Shown in pieces: positions 8,185-16,920 of a DNA stretch of 64,000 nt (its first letter is position 1; every line of letters starts with the position of its first letter). Source of the stretch: JAJPKK01 sp963844635 (GTDB taxonomy: Bacteria; Pseudomonadota; Alphaproteobacteria; Rhizobiales; Xanthobacteraceae); the NCBI GenBank assembly GCA_963844635.1, contig CAWJPD010000002.1:806001-870000 (forward strand), read 5' to 3'. A program made the translations under genes and the position numbers. Under the pieces are notes generated by a model. It was not told the origin of the DNA, did no database searches, and saw only the letters and a program-made list of their open reading frames with translations.

Positions 8185-8670
8185 GTGAGCAGCACCTTGT
8201 TTTCTCCGCATGAAGCGGAACAGGACATTGAGGAAGGCACGGCTTTCGCGCCGAAGTTCGACGACGAGGGCTTGATTGTGTGCGTCGTCACGGACGCAGG
8301 GACGGGCGAGCTCTTGATGGTTGCGCATATGAATGCTCAGGCGCTGGGGCTTACCGTGCAAACCGGCGAAGCGTGGTTTTTCAGCCGTTCGCGGCAGCGG
8401 CTATGGAAAAAGGGAGAGGTCTCCGGCCACGTGTTGAATCTCGTCGAAATGCGGGTCGACTGTGACCAGGACGTGCTGTGGCTCAAGGCTCATGCGCAAG
8501 GCGCAGGAGCGTGCCACACCGGGCGACGCTCCTGCTTCTACCGCGCGGTGGTTCGTCACGGAACGGATGAGCCGCTTTCACTTGAGATGCGTGGGGCCGA
8601 GCGCGTCTTCGATCCCGCCGCTGTTTACGGCGAGGTGCATGACGCGCCTGGCCGTGGGGGGCCGAGCTGA
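8185..8670 (+). CDS. hisI: Phosphoribosyl-AMP cyclohydrolase
   Basis: HisI opens the purine ring of phosphoribosyl-AMP in histidine synthesis. The metal-binding motifs are present: VDCDQDVLWLKA, GACHTGRRSCFYR, and the earlier WFFSRSRQRLWKKGEVSGH. It is a stand-alone HisI of 161 residues without a HisE fusion. The start is GTG 8185 with a strong GGAGG at 8175-8179. The last 25 or so residues go beyond the conserved domain. A reverse-oriented repeat begins about 10 bp after the stop. Confidence 0.95.
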   Translation: MSSTLFSPHEAEQDIEEGTAFAPKFDDEGLIVCVVTDAGTGELLMVAHMNAQALGLTVQTGEAWFFSRSRQRLWKKGEVSGHVLNLVEMRVDCDQDVLWLKAHAQGAGACHTGRRSCFYRAVVRHGTDEPLSLEMRGAERVFDPAAVYGEVHDAPGRGGPS

Positions 8671-8680
8671 CGCCTGGAGC

Positions 8681-8850
8681 AGAACGGGACGCGTTCAGCT
8701 TGAACCGCCTCCCGCTCGTTTCTTTGCGCATCCGCCGCGGACTTCGCTCGACGACGGATGCGGTGTGAATTTGCGCATCCGCCGCGGACTTCGCTCGACG
8801 ACGGATGCGGGGTGAATTTGCCCATAACCTTGTCCGAAAGTCCGGAGGTT
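8681..8850 (-). repeat. Palindromic repeat family 1, long form with a doubled 47-bp middle arm
   Basis: A reverse-oriented long copy. The tail is at about 8681-8720 (AACGGGACGCGTTCAGCTTG). The middle arm that other long copies have once is present twice in tandem with a 47-bp period (8726-8772 and 8773-8819, both beginning GCGCATCCGCCGCGGACTTC). A degraded head stem follows to about 8850 (CCTTGTCCGAAAGTCCGG). Confidence 0.75.
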
Positions 8851-8871
8851 CTGGGGATCGACGCCGCAGAA

Positions 8872-9525
8872 TCAGGCCGCCGCCGCCGGACGCTGCATCG
8901 TTTGAGCTATTGTCCTCTGCCATGCCGGCAGAGCCGAGAGCGTGGCGTGCCAGCGTCTGATCTGCGCATAAGGTTCAATCGGTATGTGTGCCATCTCGGC
9001 ATAATTCAGTCCGGCGCCCAAAGAGAAATCGGCGACGGTCAGGGCGTCACCGGTGACCCACTGCTTGCCGCGCAGCTGATGATCGAGCACCGCCGCCGCG
9101 CGATGGAACAGCTCGGCACCCTTCGCGAGCGCTGCCGGGTCGGGTTCGCCCGACTTGGCGATGAACGGCTTGATGATGTTCTCGAACAGGAAAACCGCAA
9201 TGTGCGGGTCCCAGTGCGCGAGATCCCAGAACTGCCACCGGGTCACATCGAGTCGCGCGCGTTCTTCCCGCGGCAGCAGTCCGCTGTCCGGCCGCTTGCT
9301 CGCGAGATATTGCAGGATGGCGTTCGATTCCCACAGGACGAAATCCCCCTCCTTGAGGGTCGGCATCCGCATGTTCGGATTGAGGGCGACGTAATCGGGC
9401 GCTTTATGTTCGCCCTTGAGGAAGTCGAGCGGCTTGACCGCGGTGTCGAGCTCAAGGTGGTTGGCCAGCGCAATGACTTTGAACGCGCGCGGACTCGGGG
9501 GAAACACATAAAGTTCGATCGTCAT
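8872..9525 (-). CDS. Glutathione S-transferase family protein
   Basis: A 217-residue GST with the thioredoxin-like N-terminal domain (MTIELYVFPPSPRAFKVIAL) carrying the glutathione-binding segment NPNMRMPTLKEGDFVLWESN, whose cis-Pro and WESNAI are typical. The helical C-terminal domain contains the conserved N-capping motif TVADFSLGAGL. The Ser in PPSPR is the probable activating residue. The substrate is unknown. The ATG at 9523-9525 follows a purine-rich GAGGAGGAGG. It reads in the same direction as the SRPBCC and ArsR genes upstream, 82 bp away. Confidence 0.9.
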   Translation of the reverse strand: MTIELYVFPPSPRAFKVIALANHLELDTAVKPLDFLKGEHKAPDYVALNPNMRMPTLKEGDFVLWESNAILQYLASKRPDSGLLPREERARLDVTRWQFWDLAHWDPHIAVFLFENIIKPFIAKSGEPDPAALAKGAELFHRAAAVLDHQLRGKQWVTGDALTVADFSLGAGLNYAEMAHIPIEPYAQIRRWHATLSALPAWQRTIAQTMQRPAAAA

Positions 9526-9607
9526 ATCGTCCTCCTCCTCGAATGGTTCGTTTCGCATGCTTTTGTGACACGTCAAGGGCGCTGGCCCGTCGAAGGGTCT
9601 GGCGCCG

Positions 9608-10078
9608 TCACCCCTCGGCCGCGGTCTTGAAATGCTGGAGAATGTCCGGCCATCCGCCATCGACATCGCGACGCATCAATTCGCCGGCCTCGGCGCCCAT
9701 CTGCTCGAATTTGCGGTGCTCCAGTTCGACGATGGTCGCTTCAGGTCCGTCGGCAACGAAGCGAATTTCCACCTCCGAGCCGACGGTCGTGTCCGGCTTC
9801 CATTTGCTGTTGAGGTCCCAACTGACGATAAACCGGTGCGGCGGCTCCCAGACCAGCACTTTGCCCATATCTGCCTCCGAGCCGTCCTCGCTCACCACAT
9901 ACCAGCGGCCGCCGAGCCGCGTTTCCAGCACCGTTGCTTTCCGCGGCGGCTTGCCAATGTTGGCCTTGGCGGGCCACCAGCGCCCGAGACCAGCGGTGAA
10001 TATTTCGAAGGCATGCGCCTGGCCGGCGTTGACGCGAATGCTCTTGCGCACCGGCGCAATGACGATCACCTGGTTCAT
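9608..10078 (-). CDS. SRPBCC/AHSA1 domain protein
   Basis: A 156-residue protein of the START-like AHSA1 (activator of Hsp90 ATPase homologue 1-like) family. Visible signatures are the N-terminal strand VIVIAPVRKSIRVNAGQAHAF, AGLGRWWPAK, LGGRWYVVSEDGSEADMGKV and WEPPHRFIVSWDL, ending in a long C-terminal helix. These proteins bind hydrophobic ligands; the physiological ligand is unknown. Its start overlaps the stop of the upstream ArsR gene by 4 bp, so the two are translationally coupled. ArsR-SRPBCC pairs of this kind are common in Rhizobiales. Confidence 0.9.
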   Translation of the reverse strand: MNQVIVIAPVRKSIRVNAGQAHAFEIFTAGLGRWWPAKANIGKPPRKATVLETRLGGRWYVVSEDGSEADMGKVLVWEPPHRFIVSWDLNSKWKPDTTVGSEVEIRFVADGPEATIVELEHRKFEQMGAEAGELMRRDVDGGWPDILQHFKTAAEG

Positions 10079-10401
10079 GAACCCGCCTCCTCTTTCTCGG
10101 CCGAGCGGCCTTCCGCTTCCGCTTTGAACGCGGCAAGCGCCTCATCCCAGAATTGATCAAGCCACGCGCGAAGCGCCCCCAGCCCCTCGGGGTCGATGCA
10201 ATAGACCCGGCGCGTTCCCTCGGAACGGTCAACCACAAGGCGCGCCTCCTTCAACACCTTCAGATGCTGCGATACAGCCGGTCGGCTGACCGGCAGCCCG
10301 CGCGCGATTGCACCCACCGACTGCGGGCCCGACCGGAGCCGCTCGAAAACTTGCCGGCGCGTCGGGTCACTCAACGCGGCGAATGGCAATTGGTAAGTCA
10401 T
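10075..10401 (-). CDS. ArsR family transcriptional regulator
   Basis: A 108-residue winged-helix repressor. The family core is complete: FAALSDPTRRQVFERLR, then the recognition helix region RGLPVSRPAVSQHLKVLKEA, the wing GTRRVYCIDPEGL, and a C-terminal helix with WDEALAAFKAEAE. There is no classical metal-binding Cys motif, which fits the metal-independent SdpR-like subgroup usually paired with SRPBCC proteins. A near-perfect palindrome sits immediately upstream of its start codon (10403-10432), as expected for autoregulation. Confidence 0.92.
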   Translation of the reverse strand: MTYQLPFAALSDPTRRQVFERLRSGPQSVGAIARGLPVSRPAVSQHLKVLKEARLVVDRSEGTRRVYCIDPEGLGALRAWLDQFWDEALAAFKAEAEGRSAEKEEAGS

Positions 10402-10402
10402 A

Positions 10403-10432
10403 ACTTACCGTAAGCAAATGCTTACCCTAAGT
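10403..10432. promoter_or_regulatory. Probable ArsR operator
   Basis: A 30-bp near-perfect inverted repeat abutting the ArsR start codon. The outer arms are ACTTA (10403-10407) and TAAGT (10428-10432); the inner arms are GTAAGC (10410-10415) and GCTTAC (10420-10425), around an AAAT centre. Position and symmetry suggest the autoregulatory site of the ArsR-SRPBCC operon. Confidence 0.6.
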
Positions 10433-10635
10433 CAAGGCTCATAACGGGCCAAATCTCCGAAATGTCTGAAACCGCGGTGCGGCTATTCGGCAGACGGCGC
10501 ACTGGTCCGGAAAGTTTGAGAGCGATGACCAGGTCTTCTGTTGGAATGAGCCGTGCTTGAGACACGAAAGGTTTCGTGCATTCTGGGTGGCCTGCCAAGC
10601 ATGCACGGCGATCTTCCCCGCCGCCTGGGTCACTG

Positions 10636-11679
10636 ATGACAACGAAGCCGGATCGCGAAGTTCAATGCGCAATCGACGCGCCCGCTGACACAACGGACCC
10701 GCTGACCCGGTTCGCCATCAAGCACGGCACCGACAAATGGGGGGTGCACTTCTACACGCCGGTGTATCACGCGCTGCTTTCGCCTCTCCGCACCCGATCG
10801 ATCCGACTTCTTGAGATCGGGATCGGCGGCTATGGCCTCAAGACAATCGGCGGCAGCTCACTCGCAATGTGGGCGGAGTATTTCCCGCAAGCTCAGATCA
10901 CCGAAATCGACATCGTGGAGAAGGAGTTGGCGCTCGACCCGCGCGTCAAGCTCTTCCACGGCTCGCAGGATGATCCGGCCTTTCTCGGACGCGTATGCGC
11001 GGAGCGCGGCCCGTTCGATGTGATCATCGACGACGGAAGCCATGTCCCAAAACACGTCGTGGCCAGCTTCCACCTGCTATTCCCGTCGCTCGTGGATGGC
11101 GGCGTTTATATTATTGAAGACGTACAGACTACATTTTGGCCGCAGTTCGGCGGCTCGGCACTCCATGGCGGCGATACGATGAAACTGGCTCGCACTATTC
11201 TCGCGTGCCTCAATCATGCGGAGATAAAGGTTGCCGATAAATCGCCGACTCTCCCGCCATTTGCACACCAGATAAAATCATTCCGCGCCTTGCATAACCT
11301 CCTCATCGTAGAAAAAGGCGATAACCGCGAACCGTCGGATTGGGCTTACGACCTCAACAACCCTTATGCGCAGGCTGCCATAACGATGATTGAGCGCGAA
11401 ATGGAAAGCGCGCCGACCGCGGAAGGACTGGCAAACCTTATCGAGGTGTATCTAAGCGGACGCAATCTGCACAAGGCAGCACAGCTTCTCGATCGAGCGA
11501 TGTCGATTTGGCCAAAAAACGGGTATGTGCTATGGGCGGGCCTTCAGATCGCGAAAAGGGAGCGGAATACCAAGGCAATAATCGATTATCTTGGCCGAAT
11601 CCTGGAAATTGAGCCGGACAACCAAACAGTGCAGCAGGCTTTGCAGAAGGCAAACGTGGAATTGAATTCTTCAAGCTGA
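10636..11679 (+). CDS. SAM-dependent methyltransferase with C-terminal TPR-like region
   Basis: A 347-residue protein. The N-terminal 220 residues look like the MycE/TylE type of class I methyltransferase: FAIKHGTDKWGVHFYTPVYH, the SAM-binding LLEIGIGGYG, SLAMWAEYFPQAQITEIDI, and the metal/catalytic stretch FDVIIDDGSHVPKHV followed by GGVYIIEDVQT. The C-terminal 100 residues form two or three TPR-like helix pairs (EGLANLIEVYLSGRNLHKAAQ, NTKAIIDYLGRILEIEPDN). The sugar or small-molecule substrate is unknown. The stop codon and last residues come from a family 1 repeat tail. The start is uncertain: GTG 10576 in the same frame is preceded by AAAGG. Confidence 0.75.
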   Translation: MTTKPDREVQCAIDAPADTTDPLTRFAIKHGTDKWGVHFYTPVYHALLSPLRTRSIRLLEIGIGGYGLKTIGGSSLAMWAEYFPQAQITEIDIVEKELALDPRVKLFHGSQDDPAFLGRVCAERGPFDVIIDDGSHVPKHVVASFHLLFPSLVDGGVYIIEDVQTTFWPQFGGSALHGGDTMKLARTILACLNHAEIKVADKSPTLPPFAHQIKSFRALHNLLIVEKGDNREPSDWAYDLNNPYAQAAITMIEREMESAPTAEGLANLIEVYLSGRNLHKAAQLLDRAMSIWPKNGYVLWAGLQIAKRERNTKAIIDYLGRILEIEPDNQTVQQALQKANVELNSSS

Positions 11680-11693
11680 ACGCATCCCGCTCT
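11666..11693 (+). repeat. Family 1 repeat, tail fragment
   Basis: Only the tail (TTCTTCAAGCTGAACGCATC then CCGCTCTA) remains. It contains the stop codon TGA of the methyltransferase gene (11677-11679) and its end touches the stop of rsmB on the other strand. Confidence 0.7.
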
Positions 11694-13032
11694 AACTCCG
11701 CTCCAGCCGGGCCGCATAAAACCCGCCGAGCCCGGCCATTCGTGGATCATCATCCGGCCAATGCAACGGCAGGGTACGCAGATCACCGCGAGCGGTCACC
11801 AATCCCTCAAGGCCCGGGAGTTCTGTCTCCGTGATCGGATGCCGGCGCACGCGCTCTTCCTGCTGCAGCACCGCTTCAATGACATCCTCACATTCCTCAG
11901 GCTCGAGCGAGCAGGTGCAGTACACGATCGTTCCGCGCGGGCTCGCAAGGTTGATTGCGTGAATGAGAAGCCGTTTCTGCAAAGATGACAACGTATCGAC
12001 ATCGGCCGGTGTCTTGCGCCACAAGACGTCCGGGTTGCGGCGGATGGTGCCGGTCGATGTACAAGGGGCGTCCACGAGTACTGCGTCGAAGCCATCGCGC
12101 CCGCATTCGGGCTGCCATTCCTCGGCCGGCGCGATCGCCGAAGCGGCATCGAGGCGAAGCCGCCCGAGATTTTCGACGAGGCGTACCATCCGGGATTTCG
12201 AGCGATCGACTGCGGTGACATCGGCGCCTGCGAGAGCAAGTTGCGCGGTTTTGCCGCCCGGCGCGGCGCAGAGATCGAGCGCCGAACGGTTGCGCAGGTC
12301 GCCGAACAAACGGGCCGGCAACGCGGCCGCAGCGTCCTGCACCCACCAGCTTCCCTCGGCATAGCCCGGGAGCGTCGGGATCGAACCGAAAATGGGCAGG
12401 CGCACCGAGCCGGTCGGCAAGGTGCGGCCGTGCAGCCGGGTCGCCCACTCCTCGGGATCGCTCCTCACCGTAAGGTCGAGTGGAGGGTCGACCGCGTGGG
12501 CCTGCGCGATCGCCCGGGCACCGCGTTCGCCATAATTCGCGATCCATCGCGCCATGAGCCAGGCGGGAGCATCGAGCTTGAGCGCATCACATTGCGCAAG
12601 CATCTCCACGCCGGTGCGAGCTACGCGGCGCAGCACTGCATTGACGAGGCCGGCATAGCGGGCGTCCCGCAGATCGCCCTGAACGAGGCGCACCGACAGG
12701 TCCACCGCCGCATGATCAGGGATTTCGAGAAACAGCAGCTGTGCTGCGCCGGTCAGGAGCGCGCATTCGATTCGGGGCGCGTTGGGAGGCAGGCCGCGGT
12801 CCAGCAGCGCACAAAGGACGTGCCGCAACGTTCCAAGCCGGCGTAGCACCGTCGTCACGATGCGCCGCGCCAAGGCACGGTCCCGTTCCGAGAGATCGGC
12901 GAGTTCGCGGCGAGCGTGGGGACCTTCGAGCTGCTCGTCAAGCGGACGGTTGCGGTGAAGGACGGCAGATAAAAGTTCAGCGGCGGCGCGGCGGGGAGCA
13001 AATCCCGGGATCGGCGGCGACACTTGGCTCAT
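11692..13032 (-). CDS. rsmB: 16S rRNA (cytosine-C5)-methyltransferase RsmB
   Basis: A 446-residue RsmB/Sun protein that methylates C967 (E. coli numbering) of 16S rRNA. The N-terminal NusB-like domain (about 1-150, APRRAAAELLSAVLHRNRPL) is followed by the methyltransferase domain. That domain has the SAM site LDLCAAPGGKTAQLALAGAD, motif IV DAPCTSTGTIRRNPDVLW and the catalytic motif YCTCSLEPEEC. Both the nucleophilic and the product-release Cys are present. The start chosen is ATG 13032 (MSQVSPPIPG), where similarity begins; 16 more in-frame residues lie upstream. It converges with the methyltransferase gene. Confidence 0.94.
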   Translation of the reverse strand: MSQVSPPIPGFAPRRAAAELLSAVLHRNRPLDEQLEGPHARRELADLSERDRALARRIVTTVLRRLGTLRHVLCALLDRGLPPNAPRIECALLTGAAQLLFLEIPDHAAVDLSVRLVQGDLRDARYAGLVNAVLRRVARTGVEMLAQCDALKLDAPAWLMARWIANYGERGARAIAQAHAVDPPLDLTVRSDPEEWATRLHGRTLPTGSVRLPIFGSIPTLPGYAEGSWWVQDAAAALPARLFGDLRNRSALDLCAAPGGKTAQLALAGADVTAVDRSKSRMVRLVENLGRLRLDAASAIAPAEEWQPECGRDGFDAVLVDAPCTSTGTIRRNPDVLWRKTPADVDTLSSLQKRLLIHAINLASPRGTIVYCTCSLEPEECEDVIEAVLQQEERVRRHPITETELPGLEGLVTARGDLRTLPLHWPDDDPRMAGLGGFYAARLERS

Positions 13033-13334
13033 CAGACATTTGGTTTCGTCGCGGCGCTTACGCGAGCAGGATAGGTGCACGGACTAGGCAAGCAGCCGGT
13101 CCTGCAAGTTTTACGTGTTAATGCCGACGCCCGGGGCCAGGTTCCGAATGCACTCGCACGATCGGATAGCGAATGATCCGACAATTTGCAGGAGGCGATT
13201 CAAGCTGAGCGCGTGCCGCTCCAGCGCATGATCCCGCGATCCACAAACTTCGGAGGGGGCCTCGTCCAAAGCCCCGAAAAAGTCATGGCGCGCCGAGTGG
13301 CGCGCCAGTGGCTCAATCGCGGACGGTTCGGCCG
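13033..13334. other. Intergenic region with degraded family 1 repeat junction
   Basis: No gene is seen. At about 13190-13223 there is a degraded repeat tail (GGAGGCGATTCAAGCTGAGC, then CCGCTCC), followed directly by a head start at 13224-13253 (GCGCATGATCCCGCGATCCA). This tail-to-head junction is the same arrangement as in the tandem array at 50891-51317. Confidence 0.6.
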
Positions 13335-13859
13335 CTACTGGATCACCACCACCGGGCTGCCGTAACTGGCCCGCGCCATCAAATCCGTGATATCCGCGTT
13401 GTACATGCGGATGCAGCCGTGGGACACAAATCCCCCGATCGAACCCGGCGAATTGGTGCCATGGATGGCGTACTCGGTGCCGTGCACGGTCATCGCGGCA
13501 ACGCCCATGGGATTTTTCGGCGAACCGCCCGCAATCACGTTCGGCAGCGACGGCTTCTCCCGCTTCATCATTGCGGGCGGCGACCACGCGGGATTGTTGT
13601 ACTTGCCGTCGATGTAGGACGTGCCCGCCCATTGCATGCCGGCACGGCCGACGCCCACCGGGTAACGCAATGCCTGGCCATTGCCGATATAGAAGTAGAG
13701 TCGGCGCTGCCGGGTACGGACCACGATAGTGCCGGCAGAGTAGTCGCTTGCGGCAACGACTTCGCGGGCGGCCGCCGGCGTGGCGCCGAGTGGAAGCGTT
13801 CCCGCGAGAGCCGCACCCATGGCGGCGGCGAGCAACAGACGAGACGGTGCGTGCATCAT
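13335..13859 (-). CDS. L,D-transpeptidase (YkuD domain)
   Basis: A 174-residue exported protein. The signal peptide MMHAPSRLLLAAAMGAALAG ends near ATPAAA at about residue 31. The YkuD domain carries the catalytic signature HGTNSPGSIGGFVSHGCIRM with the nucleophilic Cys in SHGCIRM and its partner His. These enzymes form 3-3 peptidoglycan cross-links or attach lipoproteins or outer-membrane proteins to peptidoglycan in the periplasm. Rhizobiales typically carry many paralogues; this is a minimal one with no LysM or other added domain. Confidence 0.93.
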   Translation of the reverse strand: MMHAPSRLLLAAAMGAALAGTLPLGATPAAAREVVAASDYSAGTIVVRTRQRRLYFYIGNGQALRYPVGVGRAGMQWAGTSYIDGKYNNPAWSPPAMMKREKPSLPNVIAGGSPKNPMGVAAMTVHGTEYAIHGTNSPGSIGGFVSHGCIRMYNADITDLMARASYGSPVVVIQ

Positions 13860-14056
13860 TGCCTCTGTTGGCGTTCAATTTCGACAAAAAGGCTTTTACT
13901 CCGCGCGAGTCCCGCGCGTGCGAGGAACTCGCGCGCGCGCGTAACAAATCCGCAGACTGTGGGAAAAAAGCCACACTGGCCCCACGTAAATACCGCCAGA
14001 ATGGCGCGTGGGCCGCATCTACCGCTGGTTTATCGGCGCCGTGCCGCGACGCTCTC

Positions 14057-15988
14057 TTACTTCCGATTTCGGATGAGGTCGTCCACCACCGCAGGTTCCG
14101 CAAGTGTGGACGTGTCTCCGAGATTTCCGAATTCGCCCTCGGCAATCTTGCGCAGGATGCGGCGCATGATCTTGCCCGAGCGCGTCTTTGGCAGGCTGGG
14201 CGCGAATTGAATCGCGTCCGGCGACGCGATCGGCCCGATTTCCTTGCGCACCCAGCCGGTCAATTCCTTCCGTAGTTCCTCGCTCGGCTGCTCCCCGGCC
14301 ATCAAGGTGACATAGGCATAGATCCCCTGTCCTTTGATCTCGTGCGGATAGCCAACAACTGCGGCTTCGGACACCTTGGCATGCGCGACGAGGGCGGACT
14401 CAACTTCCGCCGTGCCGAGTCGGTGGCCGGCGACGTTGATCACGTCATCGACGCGGCCGGTGATCCAGTAATAGCCGTCTTCATCGCGACGGCACCCGTC
14501 GCCGGTGAAATAGCGGCCGGGATAGGTGCTGAAATAGGTCTGTACGAAGCGTTCGTGGTCGCCGAACACGGTACGCATCTGCCCCGGCCACGAGTCGGCA
14601 ATGCACAAATTGCCGGCGAAGGGGCCCGACACCGTGTCCCCCTCGGCATCGACGATCACCGGCTCGATGCCGAAGAACGGCCGGGTCGCGGAACCGGGCT
14701 TGAGCGGCGTTGCGCCGGGCAGCGGCGTGATCAGGATGCCGCCGGTCTCGGTCTGCCACCACGTATCGACAATCGGGCATCGTCGCTCGCCGACGACACG
14801 ATGGTACCATTCCCAAGCCTCGGGATTGATCGGCTCGCCAACCGTCCCGAGCAGGCGCAGGCTCTTGCGCGACGTCTCCTTCACCGGCCCGTCGCCCCCC
14901 TGCATCAAGGCGCGGATCGCCGTCGGCGCGGTGTAGAAGGTGTTGACTCCGTGCTTGTCGATGACTTCCCAGAACCGTGATTGGGTCGGATAATTCGGCA
15001 CACCTTCGAACATCAGCGTGGTGGCGCCGTTCGCGAGCGGCCCGTACACAATGTAGCTGTGGCCGGTGACCCAGCCGACATCCGCCGTGCACCAGTAGAT
15101 GTCGCCGTCGTGGTAATCGAAGACATATTGGTGGGTCATGGCCACGAAGATGAGGTACCCTGCTGTCGTGTGCAGCACGCCCTTGGGCTTGCCCGTCGAT
15201 CCCGACGTGTAGAGGATGAACAGCGGGTCCTCCGCGTTCATCGGCTCGCATGGGCAGTCCGCGTCGACCGATTTCGCGATGTCATCGTAATAGATGTCGC
15301 GGCCCGGCTGCATGTTCACGGCGGCGCCGGTGCGGCGCACGACGAGAATGGTCCCGACGCCGCCGGCGCGCTCGGCCGCCGCATCCGCGTTGGCCTTGAG
15401 TGGCACCTTGCGGCCGCCACGCAAACCCTCGTCCGCCGTGATGATGACCGACGATCGCGCATCCTCGATCCGCCCAGCGAGAGAATCAGGCGAAAACCCG
15501 CCGAATACGACGGAATGAATGGCGCCGATCCGCGCGCAGGCAAGCATCGCAAAGGCTGCCTCGGGAATCATCGGAAGGTAGAGGGTGACGCGGTCGCCTT
15601 TCCTGACGCCGCGCGCCTTGAGAACATTGGCGAACCGGCACACTTCGGCGTGAAGCTGGCGGTAGGTGATGGCGCGATCGAGCGTCGGCTCGTCGCCCTC
15701 CCAGATGATGGCGACCTGGTCCCCTCGGGTCGCGAGATGGCGATCGACGCAGTTATGGGCGACATTGGTGACGCCGTCCTCGAACCATTTGATCGAGACA
15801 TGATGCAGGTCGAACGAGGTGTCCTTGACCTTGGTGAACGGCTTGAACCAGGCGATGCGTTGCGCCTCTTCGGCCCAGAACTCGTTCGGATTGTCGATCG
15901 AGCGCCGGTACATGGCGGCGTATTTTGCTTCGTCAATGAAGGCGCGGACCTTCCACTCTGCTGGGACCTGGTAGATCGGCTCGCTCAT
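14057..15988 (-). CDS. acs: Acetyl-CoA synthetase
   Basis: A 643-residue AMP-forming acetate--CoA ligase. Motifs are the P-loop-like YTSGSTGKPKGVLHTT, the acyl-pocket Trp region VDTWWQTETGGI, the hinge DGYYWITGRVDDVINVAGHR, and the acetylation-controlled Lys in PKTRSGKIMRRIL. The length is normal. The start ATG 15988 follows AGGGAGGAGCTG. In related bacteria the C-terminal Lys is acetylated by Pat-type enzymes. Acetate kinase is also present in the window (51489-52679), so acetate may be activated by two routes if a phosphotransacetylase exists elsewhere. Confidence 0.97.
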   Translation of the reverse strand: MSEPIYQVPAEWKVRAFIDEAKYAAMYRRSIDNPNEFWAEEAQRIAWFKPFTKVKDTSFDLHHVSIKWFEDGVTNVAHNCVDRHLATRGDQVAIIWEGDEPTLDRAITYRQLHAEVCRFANVLKARGVRKGDRVTLYLPMIPEAAFAMLACARIGAIHSVVFGGFSPDSLAGRIEDARSSVIITADEGLRGGRKVPLKANADAAAERAGGVGTILVVRRTGAAVNMQPGRDIYYDDIAKSVDADCPCEPMNAEDPLFILYTSGSTGKPKGVLHTTAGYLIFVAMTHQYVFDYHDGDIYWCTADVGWVTGHSYIVYGPLANGATTLMFEGVPNYPTQSRFWEVIDKHGVNTFYTAPTAIRALMQGGDGPVKETSRKSLRLLGTVGEPINPEAWEWYHRVVGERRCPIVDTWWQTETGGILITPLPGATPLKPGSATRPFFGIEPVIVDAEGDTVSGPFAGNLCIADSWPGQMRTVFGDHERFVQTYFSTYPGRYFTGDGCRRDEDGYYWITGRVDDVINVAGHRLGTAEVESALVAHAKVSEAAVVGYPHEIKGQGIYAYVTLMAGEQPSEELRKELTGWVRKEIGPIASPDAIQFAPSLPKTRSGKIMRRILRKIAEGEFGNLGDTSTLAEPAVVDDLIRNRK

Positions 15989-16213
15989 CAGCTCCTCCCT
16001 GCACCGCCCGGGCAGCTTTCCTGACACGGCTCGCTCATCATTATGCGATGGCGCTTTGTTGCGCTTCAAGGAGCGTGGCTGCCTCCAATCAGCCTTCGGC
16101 GGACGGGCGCGTCGCGGACCTCACCATCTCGGCCCATCTCGCCGGAAGGACATTGACTGCCGCCGAATTCCCGGCATGCTGCGCCCAGCTTAATGAGACA
16201 AGGATTTCGGACC

Positions 16214-16720
16214 ATGGCGGCGTCAGCGTTGTCGAAACAGGGTCTCGTGATAGGACTCTGTGCTGCTTTCTTCGGCCTTATGCCCGTTCCGGCTTCTGCT
16301 CAGCCGGTTTCCGACGAGGCGATGGCGGCGGCGCGGGAGCTGATGGTCACCACGCGGGCCACGGATCAATTCAGGGCGCTGCTGCCGAACGTGATCCGGG
16401 CAATCAAGCCTGCCATCGTGCAAAATCGGCCCGATGTGGAGAAAGACTTCGATGCCATCGTTCCCGTGCTGCTTCAAGGGATGAACGCGCGAGTCGACGA
16501 GCTGACGAACGAGCTCGCGGTAATCTATGCCAACAATTTTACGCCCGGCGAAATGCATGAGATCATCGGTTTTTATCACACACCCGCAGGGGAGAAATTC
16601 GTCGAGAAAATGCCGGTGATCGCCCAGCAAAGCTTGCCTGTCGGCCAGGCCTGGGGACAAAAGATCGCGACTGAATTGCAGGGCCAGATCGTCGAGGAAT
16701 TGCGCAAGCGGGGGCATTAG
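16214..16720 (+). CDS. Exported DUF2059 domain protein
   Basis: A 168-residue protein with a signal peptide (MAASALSKQGLVIGLCAAFF, cleavage near VPASAQ). The mature part has the DUF2059 pattern: an N-terminal helix AMAAARELMVTTRATDQFRA, then ELAVIYANNFTPGEMHEIIG, then FYHTPAGEKFVEKMPVI. The domain is common and of unknown function in the periplasm. Start: ATG 16214 has AAGGA nine bases upstream; ATG 16193 in frame would add seven residues. The TAG stop is part of the terminal TAGAGCGGGA of a reverse-oriented repeat. Confidence 0.85.
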   Translation: MAASALSKQGLVIGLCAAFFGLMPVPASAQPVSDEAMAAARELMVTTRATDQFRALLPNVIRAIKPAIVQNRPDVEKDFDAIVPVLLQGMNARVDELTNELAVIYANNFTPGEMHEIIGFYHTPAGEKFVEKMPVIAQQSLPVGQAWGQKIATELQGQIVEELRKRGH

Positions 16721-16860
16721 AGCGGGATGTGTTCATTTTGAATCGCCTCTCGCTCGATCATGTTCGGCGCACCCGTCGCGGACTGCGCTCGACGACGGAT
16801 GCGTGTTGATTTTGTGCATGATCTTGTCCGAAAAGTCTGCAACTTTACGGGATCATGCGC
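16718..16860 (-). repeat. Palindromic repeat family 1, long form
   Basis: A complete reverse copy: tail TAGAGCGGGATGTGTTCATT, middle arm GCACCCGTCGCGGACTGCGC to GACGGATGCG, head GTGCATGATCTTGTCCGAAA to GGGATCATGCGC. Its first three bases are the stop codon of the DUF2059 gene. It separates that gene from lutA. Confidence 0.85.
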
Positions 16861-16920
16861 TGGCCCGGATCGCTTCCGGAATTGCGCGGAGGATTGGTTG
16901 ACGGTTGCGGGGTGGCGGCC

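Noticed and set aside
14981..16024. Plus-strand frame of 347 codons
   Set aside because: Antisense to acs, which has every conserved motif; no recognisable domain.
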